Shown one piece after another: positions 1 to 9,118 of a stretch of 21,347 nucleotides of DNA (position 1 is its first letter; every line of letters begins with the position of its first letter). The position numbers and the translations under genes were made by a program. This stretch comes from Paramacrobiotus richtersi (Eukaryota > Tardigrada > Eutardigrada > Parachela > Macrobiotidae). Where the stretch lies: positions 1-21,347 of the forward strand of contig JAQGAU010001110.1 of NCBI GenBank assembly GCA_034698045.1. The letters are read 5' to 3'. A model generated the notes under the pieces. It was not told the DNA's origin and made no database searches. It worked only from the letters and a program-made list of their open reading frames with translations.

Positions 1-1007
1 AGCTGATCCGCGTATATAGGATAAATTTCGGCGGACCCTAACTGCAGAAGGATCATGAATGTTAACCAGTTGTACTTAAGCAGCACTTCGCAGAACAGCT
101 TCGTCACAGCGGGTAAGTTTGCCCGTGCAGTCGAAATCCATGTCGGGTTCGCGATCCTGTCATTAATTGCTGGAGTCATCGTAGTTCTAGAAATGATACC
201 AAGAAATCCTTAGAAGATGCTATGCTCTGAACCTTACGTTCAGATTGCTGTAGTCGTTTTTACTCTTCTTTTACTCTTCGGCTGTTATTTTTAAACCTTT
301 ACATTAACAGGCATCATTCCTGGTAAACCGCTTCCACTAAATTTTAAGCTGCACACTAGCAGCTGGACTAAAGAGATTCTTGTAAAAAGCTCTTGATCGT
401 GAGCTGGAAACAACAGCCATCCAAGGCTATTCTTCCCTCGGCTGCCTCATACTTTGTATATTTTCAAAGCCGACACGTGGCATCAAAAAAGCACTCACGT
501 TGTTAGAAACAGAAGATTCCATTGCTGAAAAATGTAGGTCAGGTCAGACGGTATGGTTGCGGCTGCAAGGAACATCATCATACAATCTTCAAAATTATAC
601 AAACGTTCACGAAAAAAAGTTGTTCTAAACCAGCTGGCGGCAAACTGACCTGGTATTAATAAAACACTTAAAACGTCTGGGTTACGGTCACGATAATACC
701 ACTGCGCTGCCAATCGTTCAGTGTGAGTGAACCCATTGTCTAATGGCATAGCATCAAATAAGTACTTCAGTGTAACATTTTGGGATTTGTTGTACAATTT
801 ATTAACGTAATCCACGGCAACAGACATTGGCGGACCGAGAAACGTAAGCTGAATGTAATTCACTGTTGTCCTCCCGCCAATAGCAATGAGCTCCACGTAA
901 AGTTTTTCCCTGGAATAAGCGCTGATGATCATTGTCATTAGCATTAACGCAATCTGGCCAAACCGAACCAACAATCGAAATACTGCAGCGGGAGCAAAAA
1001 AATGCAT
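1..1007 (-). CDS. ANF-receptor-domain protein, 5' part (receptor guanylate cyclase type), partial
   Basis: Two exons are visible on the minus strand: 1007-499 and 186-1, with the rest beyond the left edge. The ATG at 1007-1005 opens a hydrophobic signal peptide (about residues 1-32), followed by LTFLGPPMSVAVDYVNK and LAAQWYYRDRNPDVLSVL. The donor after base 499 reads GTGAGT; the acceptor before base 186 reads TTTCTAG. Joining them keeps the frame (phase 2) and leads into NPTWISTARANLPAVTK and LLKYNWLTFMILLQLG, which match the ANF receptor fold pattern 'PTxxRT...LLxxxxWxxxxLL'. By family knowledge this is the extracellular ligand-binding region of natriuretic-peptide-receptor-like guanylate cyclases. 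The transmembrane, kinase-homology and cyclase parts would lie outside, so cyclase identity is inferred. A ligand-binding receptor without a cyclase is possible. About 231 residues are seen. Confidence 0.72.
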
Positions 1008-1373
1008 TTTGATTTCTCGATATTCGCGAATCGTGGTGTTACCGTAACACTGTTATGTAAGTCGATGAAGACGCTCCTTTACGAGTCAGTAATAAGCAAT
1101 GATGAACTTTAATTCAAAGAAGTTTAGGATTTTCAAACGGAAACGCAATCAGGATCGTCGTAATATCTCTGAGAAAGTGCAACAATTGAATTAGAGAGTC
1201 ATCGATCTTTTCTTTAAGGTCTTCAATAAGCGTAAACTGAACTGTTTGATCAAGAAAACCACCATATGACATTTTCTTTCCCAGCTATGTAATGATACCA
1301 TGCAGCCTTCAGAAGACTGCCGGCAATTCAAAGGGTACCGCATATGATTTGGGCGGAAAATGTTGATCGCCGC
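1008..1373. other. intergenic, upstream of the minus-strand receptor gene
   Basis: No exon, RNA gene or clear promoter motif was recognised. It should contain the receptor gene's promoter and 5' UTR on the minus strand. Confidence 0.4.
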
Positions 1374-1668
1374 CTCGATCTGAGATTTCTCCTCAAGGCG
1401 AAAGGCTCCAAGTACGTATAGGAGGTCTTTTCATAGGGTATACATTTCGGATATCAATTATCACTTACGTACCTGATCATGTTTACAAAAGGCTGCCCTT
1501 TAACCCAACTGCACCCCTTGGCGTATCCAGGATTTGGCGTGAATTAGTAACGTACAACAGCAATTTGCTACGGTCTATCTGTACTAGCGAGAAAGAAACA
1601 GCAATTAATGCCAGCATGCGAAGAGGAGTCCGGCGAGAGCATTTGCTGGACGTCCCGCACTCCACGAA
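1374..1668. repeat. tandem repeat unit 1 (about 295 bp), diverged
   Basis: This unit matches the sequence at 1699-1924 in the same order. Shared blocks include CTCGATCTGAGA near the start, GGCTGCCCTTTAACC in the middle, GTATCCAGG, and GCATGCGAAGAGGAGTCCGG with GTCCCGC near the end. The copies differ by many substitutions and indels. A short minus-strand reading frame (1665-1483) lies inside but is not kept open in the second unit, so I do not call it a gene. Confidence 0.7.
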
Positions 1669-1698
1669 CGTTTAAGGTCGGTATACGATGCCTACCAG

Positions 1699-1924
1699 CT
1701 CGATCTGAGAATTCTCCCTAAGGCAAAAGGCTACGCCGAGCGTGGGTGTTTGGGTGTTTTCTGTACTTCGGAGACCAACTATCACTTATCTAATCATGTG
1801 TAAAGAGACTGCCCTTTAACCACGTCCGTTGCGCATCCAGGGAGTATCCTGAATAAATAAAAAAGAAATTCGCATGCAAAAAGGATTCCGGTAAGAGCCG
1901 TGGTCGGATGTCCCGCTTCACAAT
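1699..1924. repeat. tandem repeat unit 2 (about 226 bp), diverged
   Basis: Second copy of the 1374-1668 unit, direct orientation, about 30 bp downstream. It keeps CTCGATCTGAGA, CTGCCCTTTAACC, GCATCCAGG and GCATGCAAAAAGGATTCCGG but lacks about 70 bp. Its nature is unknown: a local duplication, a decayed exon pair or a small dispersed repeat are all possible. Confidence 0.7.
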
Positions 1925-2485
1925 GGTTGATGTCATCTAAGGTATTAATTTTGCAGGCCTCCTCATGGATCGACTAATCCACGCGTGCGCCAAATGCAAG
2001 CCAGCCGACTTGGTCTCAGGTTGTTTTAAAATCAATTAACGAACAATGGCTGCGATCAGTACAGATGGTCACCAGTTGACGCTTTGAACTTTACTGCCAC
2101 AGCCTGCTGAGATCGTACTCGGTCAAATTTGCTAAAAACTTGAAAACAAAGATTCCGTCTATCAAGTTTTGGGCAGCGTTTATTCTTATGAGTACATTTT
2201 CATGAATCTAACTTTTCCGCTCGTTTCTTTTACAATTTCTTATGGCGAATCAACCAGCAAACTGTGCAATATGATCTGACATTGCCTACACACTGAAGAT
2301 GAATTCTGTTATTGTAATTCACGAGCGTGAGTTTTGCTGCGTCCGATAACTAGTTGTCGATTACCGGAAGTTGGTTCTACCAGCAGTACCAGTTTTTACA
2401 AACCCTATCATTTACTATAGAACTCTACGGGAAATGACATTGTGTCGCATGTCTATTGAGATCTTCGATAAAATCATAATGACAG
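1925..2485. other. stretch without a recognised gene
   Basis: No convincing exon or RNA gene. A reading frame of the plus strand is open from 2371 to 2706, but its protein is unlike any family I can name with confidence and it overlaps better-looking stretches in two other frames. Confidence 0.3.
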
Positions 2486-2838
2486 TTGGTATGCGTATGA
2501 AAGAAGACATGGTCAGCCTCTATCGAATGAGCTATACCGGGCAACAAAGTTTGCAGACGATCATTTTCCGAACCTTCGTTTTACGATCAGTAAGGCAGAA
2601 CTCCAGCCTCCTCCGGTGTTTGAATTGTATGGGGACAGTAGTCCCTTCCAGCCATCACAAGCAATATCCAATGTTATCCATCAGATCTGAATCTATTACC
2701 GTGTAATGTGTATGAACCTCCAGTAAACGGTAGACTACGTATAACTCACAATCAGCAAGAGTCTATGGCTGTACCATCCACTTGGCAACTGCAGTGTAAA
2801 CTCTCAAGTGACAAGTTAAAGATGATAAATGCTTACAG
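2486..2838 (+). pseudogene. possible coding stretch with a frameshift (low confidence)
   Basis: After an acceptor-like AATGACAG, a frame from 2487 to 2687 reads WYAYERRHGQPLSNELYR, KFADDHFPNLRFTISK and PPPVFELYGDSSPFQPSQ, then meets TGA at 2688-2690. A frame offset by one base continues open with LLPCNVYEPPVNGRLRITHN to AATGCTTACAG|GTGCTC at 2838. The composition looks like protein, but the shift between frames and the weak donor argue for a decayed gene. An alternative is that both open stretches are chance. If the donor at 2838 is real, its phase (2) would join the exon at 3113-3216 in one of its open frames. No family was recognised. Confidence 0.22.
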
Positions 2839-3112
2839 GTGCTCCTAGTGCTGACAACATATGTTGCTGCTAAAGAAAGCTGATACAACTGTTCTGCTGT
2901 CAACAAACATTAGTAGTGCTGTAGTGGAATGAGATAATATTATGGTAGCCGAGAGTCTGCGCTAAGAATTCCAATGCGAACACGTTCAGTACGTTATTAG
3001 TAATTACGGAAGTGCACTATGCGTTTTACACGTGCACTGCAAACGTGGGTTTGCAAGCAGAATTTCTGGTCGAAATGCAACATTTATCAGCACCTGACAC
3101 TTTTTTCCACAG

Positions 3113-3216
3113 TAGTCCACCCTGGACTCAGTTCTGCAGAGCTGCAGACTTGATACCTGTCCCTTCAGCTGTTGGTCTTTCCCGTCGACTCGAGTCGGCT
3201 TTACGCAAGAGTTCAC
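3113..3216 (+). CDS. probable internal exon of the repeat-protein gene (copy 1)
   Basis: The exon is bounded by TTTTTTCCACAG (acceptor) and CAC|GTGAGT (donor), and both sites are conserved in the paralogous block at 12277-12374. Two reading frames compete. In the frame starting TAG TCC, codons read LDSVLQSC as in the other copy, and seven of eight differences over ten codons fall in third positions and are silent, which favours it. It begins with a stop unless the acceptor is the TAG three bases later. The frame offset by one (PPWTQFCRAADLIPVPSAV) ends in phase 1 and would splice correctly into the last exon at 3639. I cannot settle which is used. Confidence 0.4.
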
Positions 3217-3638
3217 GTGAGTACATTGAAGGCCGTATCTACTTTGGGTATGATAAAGTCTTCGTTGATGTTCTTCTGGCTATTCGACGAAGTTTGGCAC
3301 ATGGCTTGAATGCATAACCTCTGTTTCTGCGTCTCTGCCGCACGACATTAACGACAGTGCCTAAATTAATCCGCCGGTTACACGCTGCTTCATGTGTGAT
3401 ATTATGTGCTACCACTTTATTCTGATTCGTTCATTTTGATACTCATTGTTTACCTGGAATGAGTAACGTGTTTCATGCAATGCGCATCTTTTATAATTCT
3501 AGCAGATTCTGTGCCAACACTTTCCATGACCTGAATTAATTTCCAATTCTGTATCTTTTAAGCTGCGGATGCATGCATGCTGCTATTTAACGAGAGCGGA
3601 TTTTAGACTTCGCCCGTTTTCAAAGCTATTTACAGTAG

Positions 3639-4186
3639 AACTGGAGAAATCTCACACATCTAAACATCCAATAATCCAAGAAGAATCCAATCCAATAACT
3701 GAAGAATCCAAGGATCTACATCAAAATTTGGATAGCAACAGAATAATGTCAGGAAATTTGGATATCAACAGGAAGATGTCAGGAAACTTGGATATCAACC
3801 GAAAGATGTCAGCAAGTTTGGATATCAACAGGAAGATGTCAGGAAATTTGGATATTAACAGGAAAATGTCCGGAAATTTCGATATCAACAGGAAAAGGTC
3901 AGGAACTTTGGATATCTACAGAAAAATGTCAGGAAATTTGGATGGCAACAGGAAAATGTCAGATCCTACAAAACACCAATCTATCCCATTTTCGCTCACC
4001 CGGAAGAGTAAATTAGAGACTGCCGATGCAACGGAGACACCGCACCGCAGTCTGGAACGGCCCACTTCTGGATTGGATATTTCTCTACCTGGTAATCGTC
4101 GATATTCATTACTTCGGCAACAGAGTATGTTCATACCGGCTGCACTTCTGCCGCCAAAGGCTCCCAAGCAGGCAAGCGAATGGTGA
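3639..4186 (+). CDS. unrecognised protein with eight 10-residue repeats, last exon
   Basis: The final exon starts after ACAGTAG and runs to TGA at 4184-4186. It encodes ELEKSHTS, a Glu/Ser-rich linker, then eight tandem 10-residue repeats (3725-3964; consensus NLDINRKMSG). A tail follows with FSLTRKSKLETAD, TETPHRSLER, RRYSLLRQQSMF and the end KAPKQASEW. No transmembrane segment or globular domain is visible in this exon, and the composition (Ser, Arg, Lys, Asn, Asp) suggests disorder. Each full repeat holds an RKMS site (RxxS, the basophilic kinase pattern), and HRS, RYS and RKS sites continue into the tail. The paralogue at 12909-13225 keeps the tail with many silent changes, which shows the frame is real. 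The frame stays open upstream to about 3527, so the 5' end of the exon is uncertain. Function unknown. Confidence 0.75.
3725..3964 (+). repeat. 8 x 30-bp in-frame tandem repeat
   Basis: Eight units of exactly 30 bp encode, in order: NLDSNRIMSG, NLDINRKMSG, NLDINRKMSA, SLDINRKMSG, NLDINRKMSG, NFDINRKRSG, TLDIYRKMSG, NLDGNRKMSD. The outer units differ most and the inner ones are nearly identical, as expected from unequal exchange or slippage. The paralogue has one unit only (12959-12988). Confidence 0.95.
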
Positions 4187-4350
4187 TCACCCTAAATCGG
4201 CTGTGATTAGACACTTTCACAGGACATGTTAACGAAAGTGGCTAGCGGAAAGAAGTCTTTCTTTCTTGTCTTGGATTGATAATGTAGATTGTGATTCGCG
4301 GGAAATACGGAAAGGGTTGCTTGAAAGAAGAGGCGGCAGATGTGCAAAAT

Positions 4351-4356
4351 ATTAAA
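4351..4356 (+). promoter_or_regulatory. poly(A) signal ATTAAA
   Basis: ATTAAA lies 165 nt after the stop of the repeat protein, in a block (GCAAAATATTAAATGATAG) conserved in the other copy at 13390-13395. Confidence 0.5.
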
Positions 4357-4403
4357 TGATAGTATGCTACAGCTCGGCGGTACCTTGCATGCCTACTGAC
4401 TCG

Positions 4404-4893
4404 TAGCACGATCCTTTTAAGTGCGCTAGCCGGTAATTAGAGCAAATAATGCCAAATATGACATCATTACTAGACACTCCTGATCAGCGTTCTCAGATTA
4501 CTGAAATGAACTTAATTACTACAGCGAGCAACCTATCGCTCAGCTGTAGTATTTTTTAGAAACATGCAACTTTTCTAAGGCCTGCAACATCGTTCAAGTT
4601 CAAGGTCGCGCGGTAGCAAATCTTATACGTAACTCATCTATCAGCGGTAACAAACCCGAGCGACCTGGAAAAGTACGTTCCTACGCTAACTCTTGCTGTG
4701 CTATCTGATGTGATGTGTCCGCAGATAACGTCATCGAACGGTTCATCACGTTGGTAAAAGTACAACATAAATGGGACAACCATCGATTTATATGGCAGTC
4801 GCATTTCTCGAATGTTACACCCGACAAGGTGCGCTATAGCGATCAAGTTCATGATACAGCATAACTAAAAAATCCATTAACGCTGACAGGAAA
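4404..4893. other. intergenic, upstream of the LRR-like gene
   Basis: No exon was recognised. A small imperfect hairpin (TACTACAGC ... GCTGTAGTA) lies at 4517-4551, followed by T-rich sequence; it may be nothing. A short minus-strand reading frame at 4852-4634 has no supporting feature. Confidence 0.4.
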
Positions 4894-6057
4894 ATGTTAA
4901 CTGCCGCTTTGATTGTCGCTGCATTCACATTGTTAGTCGGAGGAGTTTACGGTAAGCTGAACCCTGGAGTGTGCACATCACTAAATTATCGATATGTTGT
5001 GCTAATAGGTGTAATAATAATTACCATTTCTAAACTACATTTTTGTTTTGTCCGCCAATTAGGTTTCTATATGGAGTCGTTCCCGTCGAGTCCAAAACTG
5101 GAGACCGACTGCAGCGAACCTCCGCTCGCGAACAAAGTGGAGATCATTCCGGACGTCTCGTATCCATTTCGCACTGACTACTTGGCATTAAATGAGTGCA
5201 AGGCATATGAAAATGTCTCCTGTTCGCCCACTGGATTTGATTACTGCTATGTGGAACTATATGGAAGAACGGATAGAGCAAGGATTTCTCCGTTTTACAA
5301 AACCTATTTTGAGTTAAACTGCGCCGATGGCTGGCGGTCATTCGTACAAGCCTACACCACCAAGTTTAGCATAATCAGTCCAAAACGATCGCTGACCATG
5401 AGATTAGGTGAGCGCAACGACATGAACGACCCGGTCCATTCAGACGTATTTGAACCAGTACGCAGCCAAGTCATCGACATCACAATTCAAGCTCGTGCAA
5501 GTACCACAGTCACATCAAAAATATACCACATCGGAATACTGCCCAGTTTGGTCGCCTTACATATTGAAAGCGGCAAGAATTTATCCATCAAGAGATACGA
5601 TTTCAACCGAATTCCTAATGTTAGACTGATTGTTTTTTACAAGTCTACCATATCGGAAATGGAACCACATACATTCACGGATTTACCACACCTCAGTAGT
5701 ATGTCAGTGGACAAGGGCTTGATGTATGTCTTTCACGACATAGACATGCATTTGAAGGGTCTTGGGCATGTGTATGATGAAAGGTGGTATGATGTCGATC
5801 TGGATAAGGTCTATCGTCTCCACTGCAGCTGCGCGTTCGCCTGGTACCGGAATTTTCTCAAATCCAAGTCGGAGCTGCTGGAATATAAGCAGCCTGGCGC
5901 AATGGCGATCATCGGAAGCTGTATGTCCGAATTGTTTGCCCCGTTTGGGATTGGCTCGGATGTCGCATCCGTGGACTGCGGACGGAATTTGACCACAGAC
6001 AATTACGAAGCGGGTGATCAGTTTTCATATAATACCACTTGCTTTGGTTCGTGTTAA
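4894..6057 (+). CDS. secreted Cys-rich protein, LRR-like
   Basis: Two exons: 4894-4951 and 5063-6057, joined through G|GTAAGC and AATTAG|GT (phase 1), giving about 350 residues. Residues 1-19 (MLTAALIVAAFTLLVGGVY) are a clear signal peptide that ends at the first exon. The mature part has about 11 Cys. Its middle has leucine-rich-repeat-like spacing (LPSLVALHIESGKNLSI, IPNVRLIVFYKSTISEM, LPHLSSMSVDKGLM). The C-terminal part, HCSCAFAWYRNFL followed by GSC and VDC, resembles an LRR C-terminal cap. Likely an extracellular binding protein; no partner can be named. The intron is 111 nt and open in frame, so an unspliced form is also readable (see findings). No transmembrane anchor is seen in the spliced form. 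Confidence 0.7.
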   Translation: MLTAALIVAAFTLLVGGVYGKLNPGVCTSLNYRYVVLIGVIIITISKLHFCFVRQLGFYMESFPSSPKLETDCSEPPLANKVEIIPDVSYPFRTDYLALNECKAYENVSCSPTGFDYCYVELYGRTDRARISPFYKTYFELNCADGWRSFVQAYTTKFSIISPKRSLTMRLGERNDMNDPVHSDVFEPVRSQVIDITIQARASTTVTSKIYHIGILPSLVALHIESGKNLSIKRYDFNRIPNVRLIVFYKSTISEMEPHTFTDLPHLSSMSVDKGLMYVFHDIDMHLKGLGHVYDERWYDVDLDKVYRLHCSCAFAWYRNFLKSKSELLEYKQPGAMAIIGSCMSELFAPFGIGSDVASVDCGRNLTTDNYEAGDQFSYNTTCFGSC

Positions 6058-6183
6058 TAATGTGTGGTCGCTTTTTGGTGCATGGCTTTGTTTCATGCCG
6101 GTTCTCCGCTGCTAGAACCAGACATCGCGTACTGTAGAACATCTCTCTGTACTGCTGTTGTTTTAGATTCAACGGCCAAAAAT

Positions 6184-6189
6184 AATAAA
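6184..6189 (+). promoter_or_regulatory. poly(A) signal AATAAA
   Basis: AATAAA occurs 127 nt after the stop codon of the LRR-like gene; a plausible 3' end for it. Confidence 0.5.
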
Positions 6190-7188
6190 AATTATAAACC
6201 CAACAAACATCGTTTAAGCAGAAGTTGCAGCGCTGTTTTGGTAGCGCACGGGTGCCAGTTTCGCGAAATTTTGCAATAAGCTGTACCAGTTTCCGCTTGA
6301 TGCAAGCAGTGATGAAGTTTTGAAGTCGGCAACTACCATTCACCACACTAAGCTATGATAGTCTATCTCGTCTATTTCTAAATTCGAGCAATATCTGTAG
6401 TCGAAAAACTGCTGAATAACCACAAAACATCGTTTATACTTCAGTTTGTTCACAACACAATAGCAAACTAACGAACGGTGAAATGTATCTGGCTGTAAGC
6501 ATAATTATAAGCTTTCTTCGCGTCGACATCCAAACCGTCTCGGGTCCAGCCAGTGAGGGTTGACACATATGTGCTGCCAAACAAATAGGTATGATCGTCA
6601 TGATACTGGAAAAGCAGTAAGTCCTGTCACCTGTGGTGCATTCGGTTATTTTTTTCAAGTGTTTCATGCAAGGCAGGGTAAGTTAATACTGTACGTGCGA
6701 ATCGGTGCGATAGCATTCGTTTGCCAAATGCAACATAATGCCAACATTGCAAAAACGTTCCCAGACCACTTCGACAGTGCTAGCGGAATCGCGTGCCTAA
6801 GTGAAATTGGCAAAGTCGTATCTGCGGAACATAAAGTCCTTTGTTTATCCTAAATGCTGCAGTTCTCACTTTAAGGGTGGCTGGCTTTCCCGGTGACGAC
6901 CGCGTTTGCCGGTTCGGTGATACTAATGAACTTAAAAAACAATTAAAATTGAAAGTTCAGCAGTTTCACGTTATTTATATCACCGCTCGCATCTTGGCAT
7001 TATGTAGGCATTTTTGGTAAAACCGGTAGTGTATTTCGAGAGGATTTATAAAACGAGCAAAACAAGGAATCTTCTACACAGGAGAACAACACGCACAGAA
7101 ACTGTTAAAACTGTCTCGTTAGCGTAGAACGGGCAAAAGTACAGTACACGATCTACATGTCGTACAATTTCTTAAGCTGAGAAGAGAT
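6190..7188. other. intergenic between convergent genes
   Basis: It lies between the 3' ends of the plus-strand LRR-like gene and the minus-strand SAHS-like gene. Short open frames on both strands (for example 6560-6853 plus, 6667-6434 minus) lack signal peptides, family motifs or matching splice sites. Nothing was called. Confidence 0.4.
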
Positions 7189-8062
7189 TTAAACCTTTTT
7201 AAACCAGACTTTAGCAACGACATTGTTAACTTTGTATGTCTTGACCAGTTCGTTGTTGGCCAAAGTGAACTCTTGGTCGACCTGGCGATCGGGCAGTTCA
7301 AAGTGCGATTTCAGGGTATCGCCATCCATCGTATACTTGTACTGCAGACAGAGCATTGTGTTTTCTATATGGTGAGAAATTTTTCAGATCTCTGAATCGA
7401 TTAGCCATACCTTGTAGGTTGTTCCATTGAAAGTCGTTTGGTGTTCTTGGCCCAGTTTAAAAGACAGATCCTGGACGTAATTCTTGTCTGGTACGGAAAA
7501 CTTGTGGTGGTATCCATCAGCATTCGCCGGGTCCACGGAGAATTCGTTGAAGATTTTTGCGTTAATATCCACTTGATCTAGAAAAGTACTATATGTTAGA
7601 AAATAATTGAACTAACGAGAAAAGATATCATTTAGAAATGCCAGTTCTCAACAACAACAGCAACAGTTATTTTGGTTAAATCAGAATAGCAAAGCCTGTA
7701 ATTAAGCTTGTAACTACAGTAATTACAAAGCCTGTATGTGTACTGGGAAAACGCCGCTACAGAAACGTACAATATGAAAAAGTACTTAGAAAAGAAAGAA
7801 GAATGATAATCAGTACGGATACATACTTAACGCTTCCGCGAATGCCTGGGTATTTTCCCTCTTATCAGTGGATTCCCATTTTCCCAGAAACTGTTGCAAG
7901 CCACCACCTTCAATGGCTACAATCAAGCAGCCTAAAAAAATGAAAATCACGTTTAATTTTGTAATCTAATCTTCGTATTTTGCGCAGATTAGTCCGCATA
8001 CGGATGGATGCGGCCGGGACTCGGAACTTACCAAGGACAAAGAAAGCACCACAAACCTGCAT
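7189..8062 (-). CDS. SAHS-like secreted heat-soluble / fatty-acid-binding-fold protein
   Basis: Four exons on the minus strand: 8062-8032, 7931-7827, 7577-7411 and 7341-7189; all junctions have GT-AG ends and matching phase, giving 151 residues. Residues 1-19 (MQVCGAFFVLGCLIVAIEG) are a signal peptide. Then come FLGKWESTDKREN (about 25-37), YHHKFSVPDKNYVQDL (68-83), YKYTMDG, and ELVKTYKVNNVVAKVWFKK near the end. These match the blocks of tardigrade SAHS proteins, beta-barrel relatives of fatty-acid-binding proteins that are secreted and stay soluble on heating. SAHS proteins are associated with desiccation tolerance; that role here is inferred. At 151 residues it is shorter than the roughly 165-175 usual for the family. 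The start is uncertain: ATG at 8134-8132 followed by TCA|GTAAGG could splice to the ATGCAG acceptor and give MSVCGAFF in the same frame. Confidence 0.85.
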
Positions 8063-8157
8063 GATGAATAAAAATCAGAAAGGGTTATTATGTCAGACTT
8101 CCGGTTTAAAACCCTACAAAAACCTTACTGACATGGTCTGAGAGCAGCGCTTGCGCT

Positions 8158-8165
8158 CTTATATA
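8158..8165 (-). promoter_or_regulatory. TATA box of the SAHS-like gene
   Basis: On the minus strand TATATAAG lies about 96 nt upstream of the ATG at 8062, in GCTATATAAGAGCG. This is a strong consensus at a sensible distance, giving a 5' leader near 65 nt. It also bears on the start: the alternative ATG at 8134 would sit almost at the expected start of transcription. Confidence 0.6.
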
Positions 8166-9104
8166 GCAGAGCTAATGAACTTTAGGGCTTTTTCCTTGTC
8201 TTGGCGCATTAAGGCGATCCTATCAAAAGTACAAAGATTACCATTCCTGTCTGCAAAGAGACAGTTTTTCATGTTCAATGTACCGCATGTATTCGATATT
8301 CTTGGTCGCTTTCACAGAAACAGCACATGCACTTAATGTTTAGAAGAAGTTCATTGCCCTAGCAATACGATTATATCAGGAAACATTATCCAAATGGCAG
8401 GGTTTACTGTATTCAAATATGCAGATAAAAATATTACTGTTTCGAAAAACTGACAATATGTGACAGAATCTGGTAGTACGTAAAAGAATATGTATGTATT
8501 ACACTGTGTTCATGTCATTGCTTCTTCAATTTGTGTTCCATAGGAAGGCGAGTAGTTTCTTTGCGTGACCTTTTCAGCGAGCGACTAAACTGTTGCGGCG
8601 GTAATTGAAAGACCGTGTTGAAACTTGAGAATAACACAGTACTAGGCTCGTTGTGGGCGCCTCTCTAAAATGCATCTGTGGTAAAGATATTCTTGATTCA
8701 AAGGGGTTGCGATCCGAAAGTACGCATGTTTTCAAAATTCATCCGGGTCATAGCTGTTGTTGACATTCAAAGCTTCCGCACAGACAATAATACACTAAAA
8801 TACGCGGAAAATTTTATTCTATTATCACGAATGGTCTTTAGGTAGAGTGACTCTGTAAAAGAAACAGCAACGCCTAACAATTGCGAATACGAAAATAATA
8901 GTTATTTGCCCAAAATAAGTTTCGCTGCCTTTTTTTGAGAGTGCCGCATCTGATCATTATAATAATCATAATAATTATTACGAATGTCATTAAAATGATA
9001 TATTCGTCGCTGCAAAATCAGCTAAGATACGATCGAAATACCTACCAAATGTCTCGCTAATAAATCGCAAGAGAAGCTTTCTTTCCTCAGTGTTGATGCT
9101 CTGG
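8166..9104. other. intergenic between divergent SAHS-like and IMP-L2-like genes
   Basis: This is the left part of the shared upstream region of two divergently oriented genes. It is AT-rich, with a near-palindromic tract ATTATAATAATCATAATAAT at 8956-8975. No exon or RNA gene was recognised; the short open frame 8151-8336 overlaps the promoter and has no support. Confidence 0.4.
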
Positions 9105-9118
9105 CACGTGAACACGTG
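9105..9118. promoter_or_regulatory. two CACGTG E-boxes in tandem
   Basis: CACGTG occurs at 9105-9110 and again at 9113-9118, two bases apart, in GGCACGTGAACACGTGTAGG. CACGTG is the canonical site of bHLH factors (Myc/Max, CLOCK/CYCLE, USF types). It lies about 440 nt upstream of the IMP-L2-like ATG and about 240 nt from its TATA box. Confidence 0.4.

Larger units (their letters stand above)
2791..4403 (+). repeat. segmental duplication, copy 1
   Basis: This block matches 11887-13430 in direct orientation, about 9.1 kb away. Collinear matches include ACAACTGTTCTGCTGTCAAC, TCAGCACCTGACA before a splice acceptor, GTGAGTACATTGAAGGCCGT after a donor, the last coding exon (3639-4186), and 3' sequence ending in GGCGGCAGATGT and an ATTAAA signal. 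Identity is patchy, high in the exons and low between them, so the duplication is old. The two copies flank the LRR-like, SAHS-like and IMP-L2-like genes. Confidence 0.85.

Noticed and set aside
3725-3964. CRISPR-like regular repeats
   Set aside because: The repeats adjoin without spacers, are in frame within a coding exon, and the genome is animal.
6064-6279. Plus-strand open frame of 71 codons just after the LRR-like gene
   Set aside because: It lies in the 3' UTR, overlaps the AATAAA signal and has no family motif.
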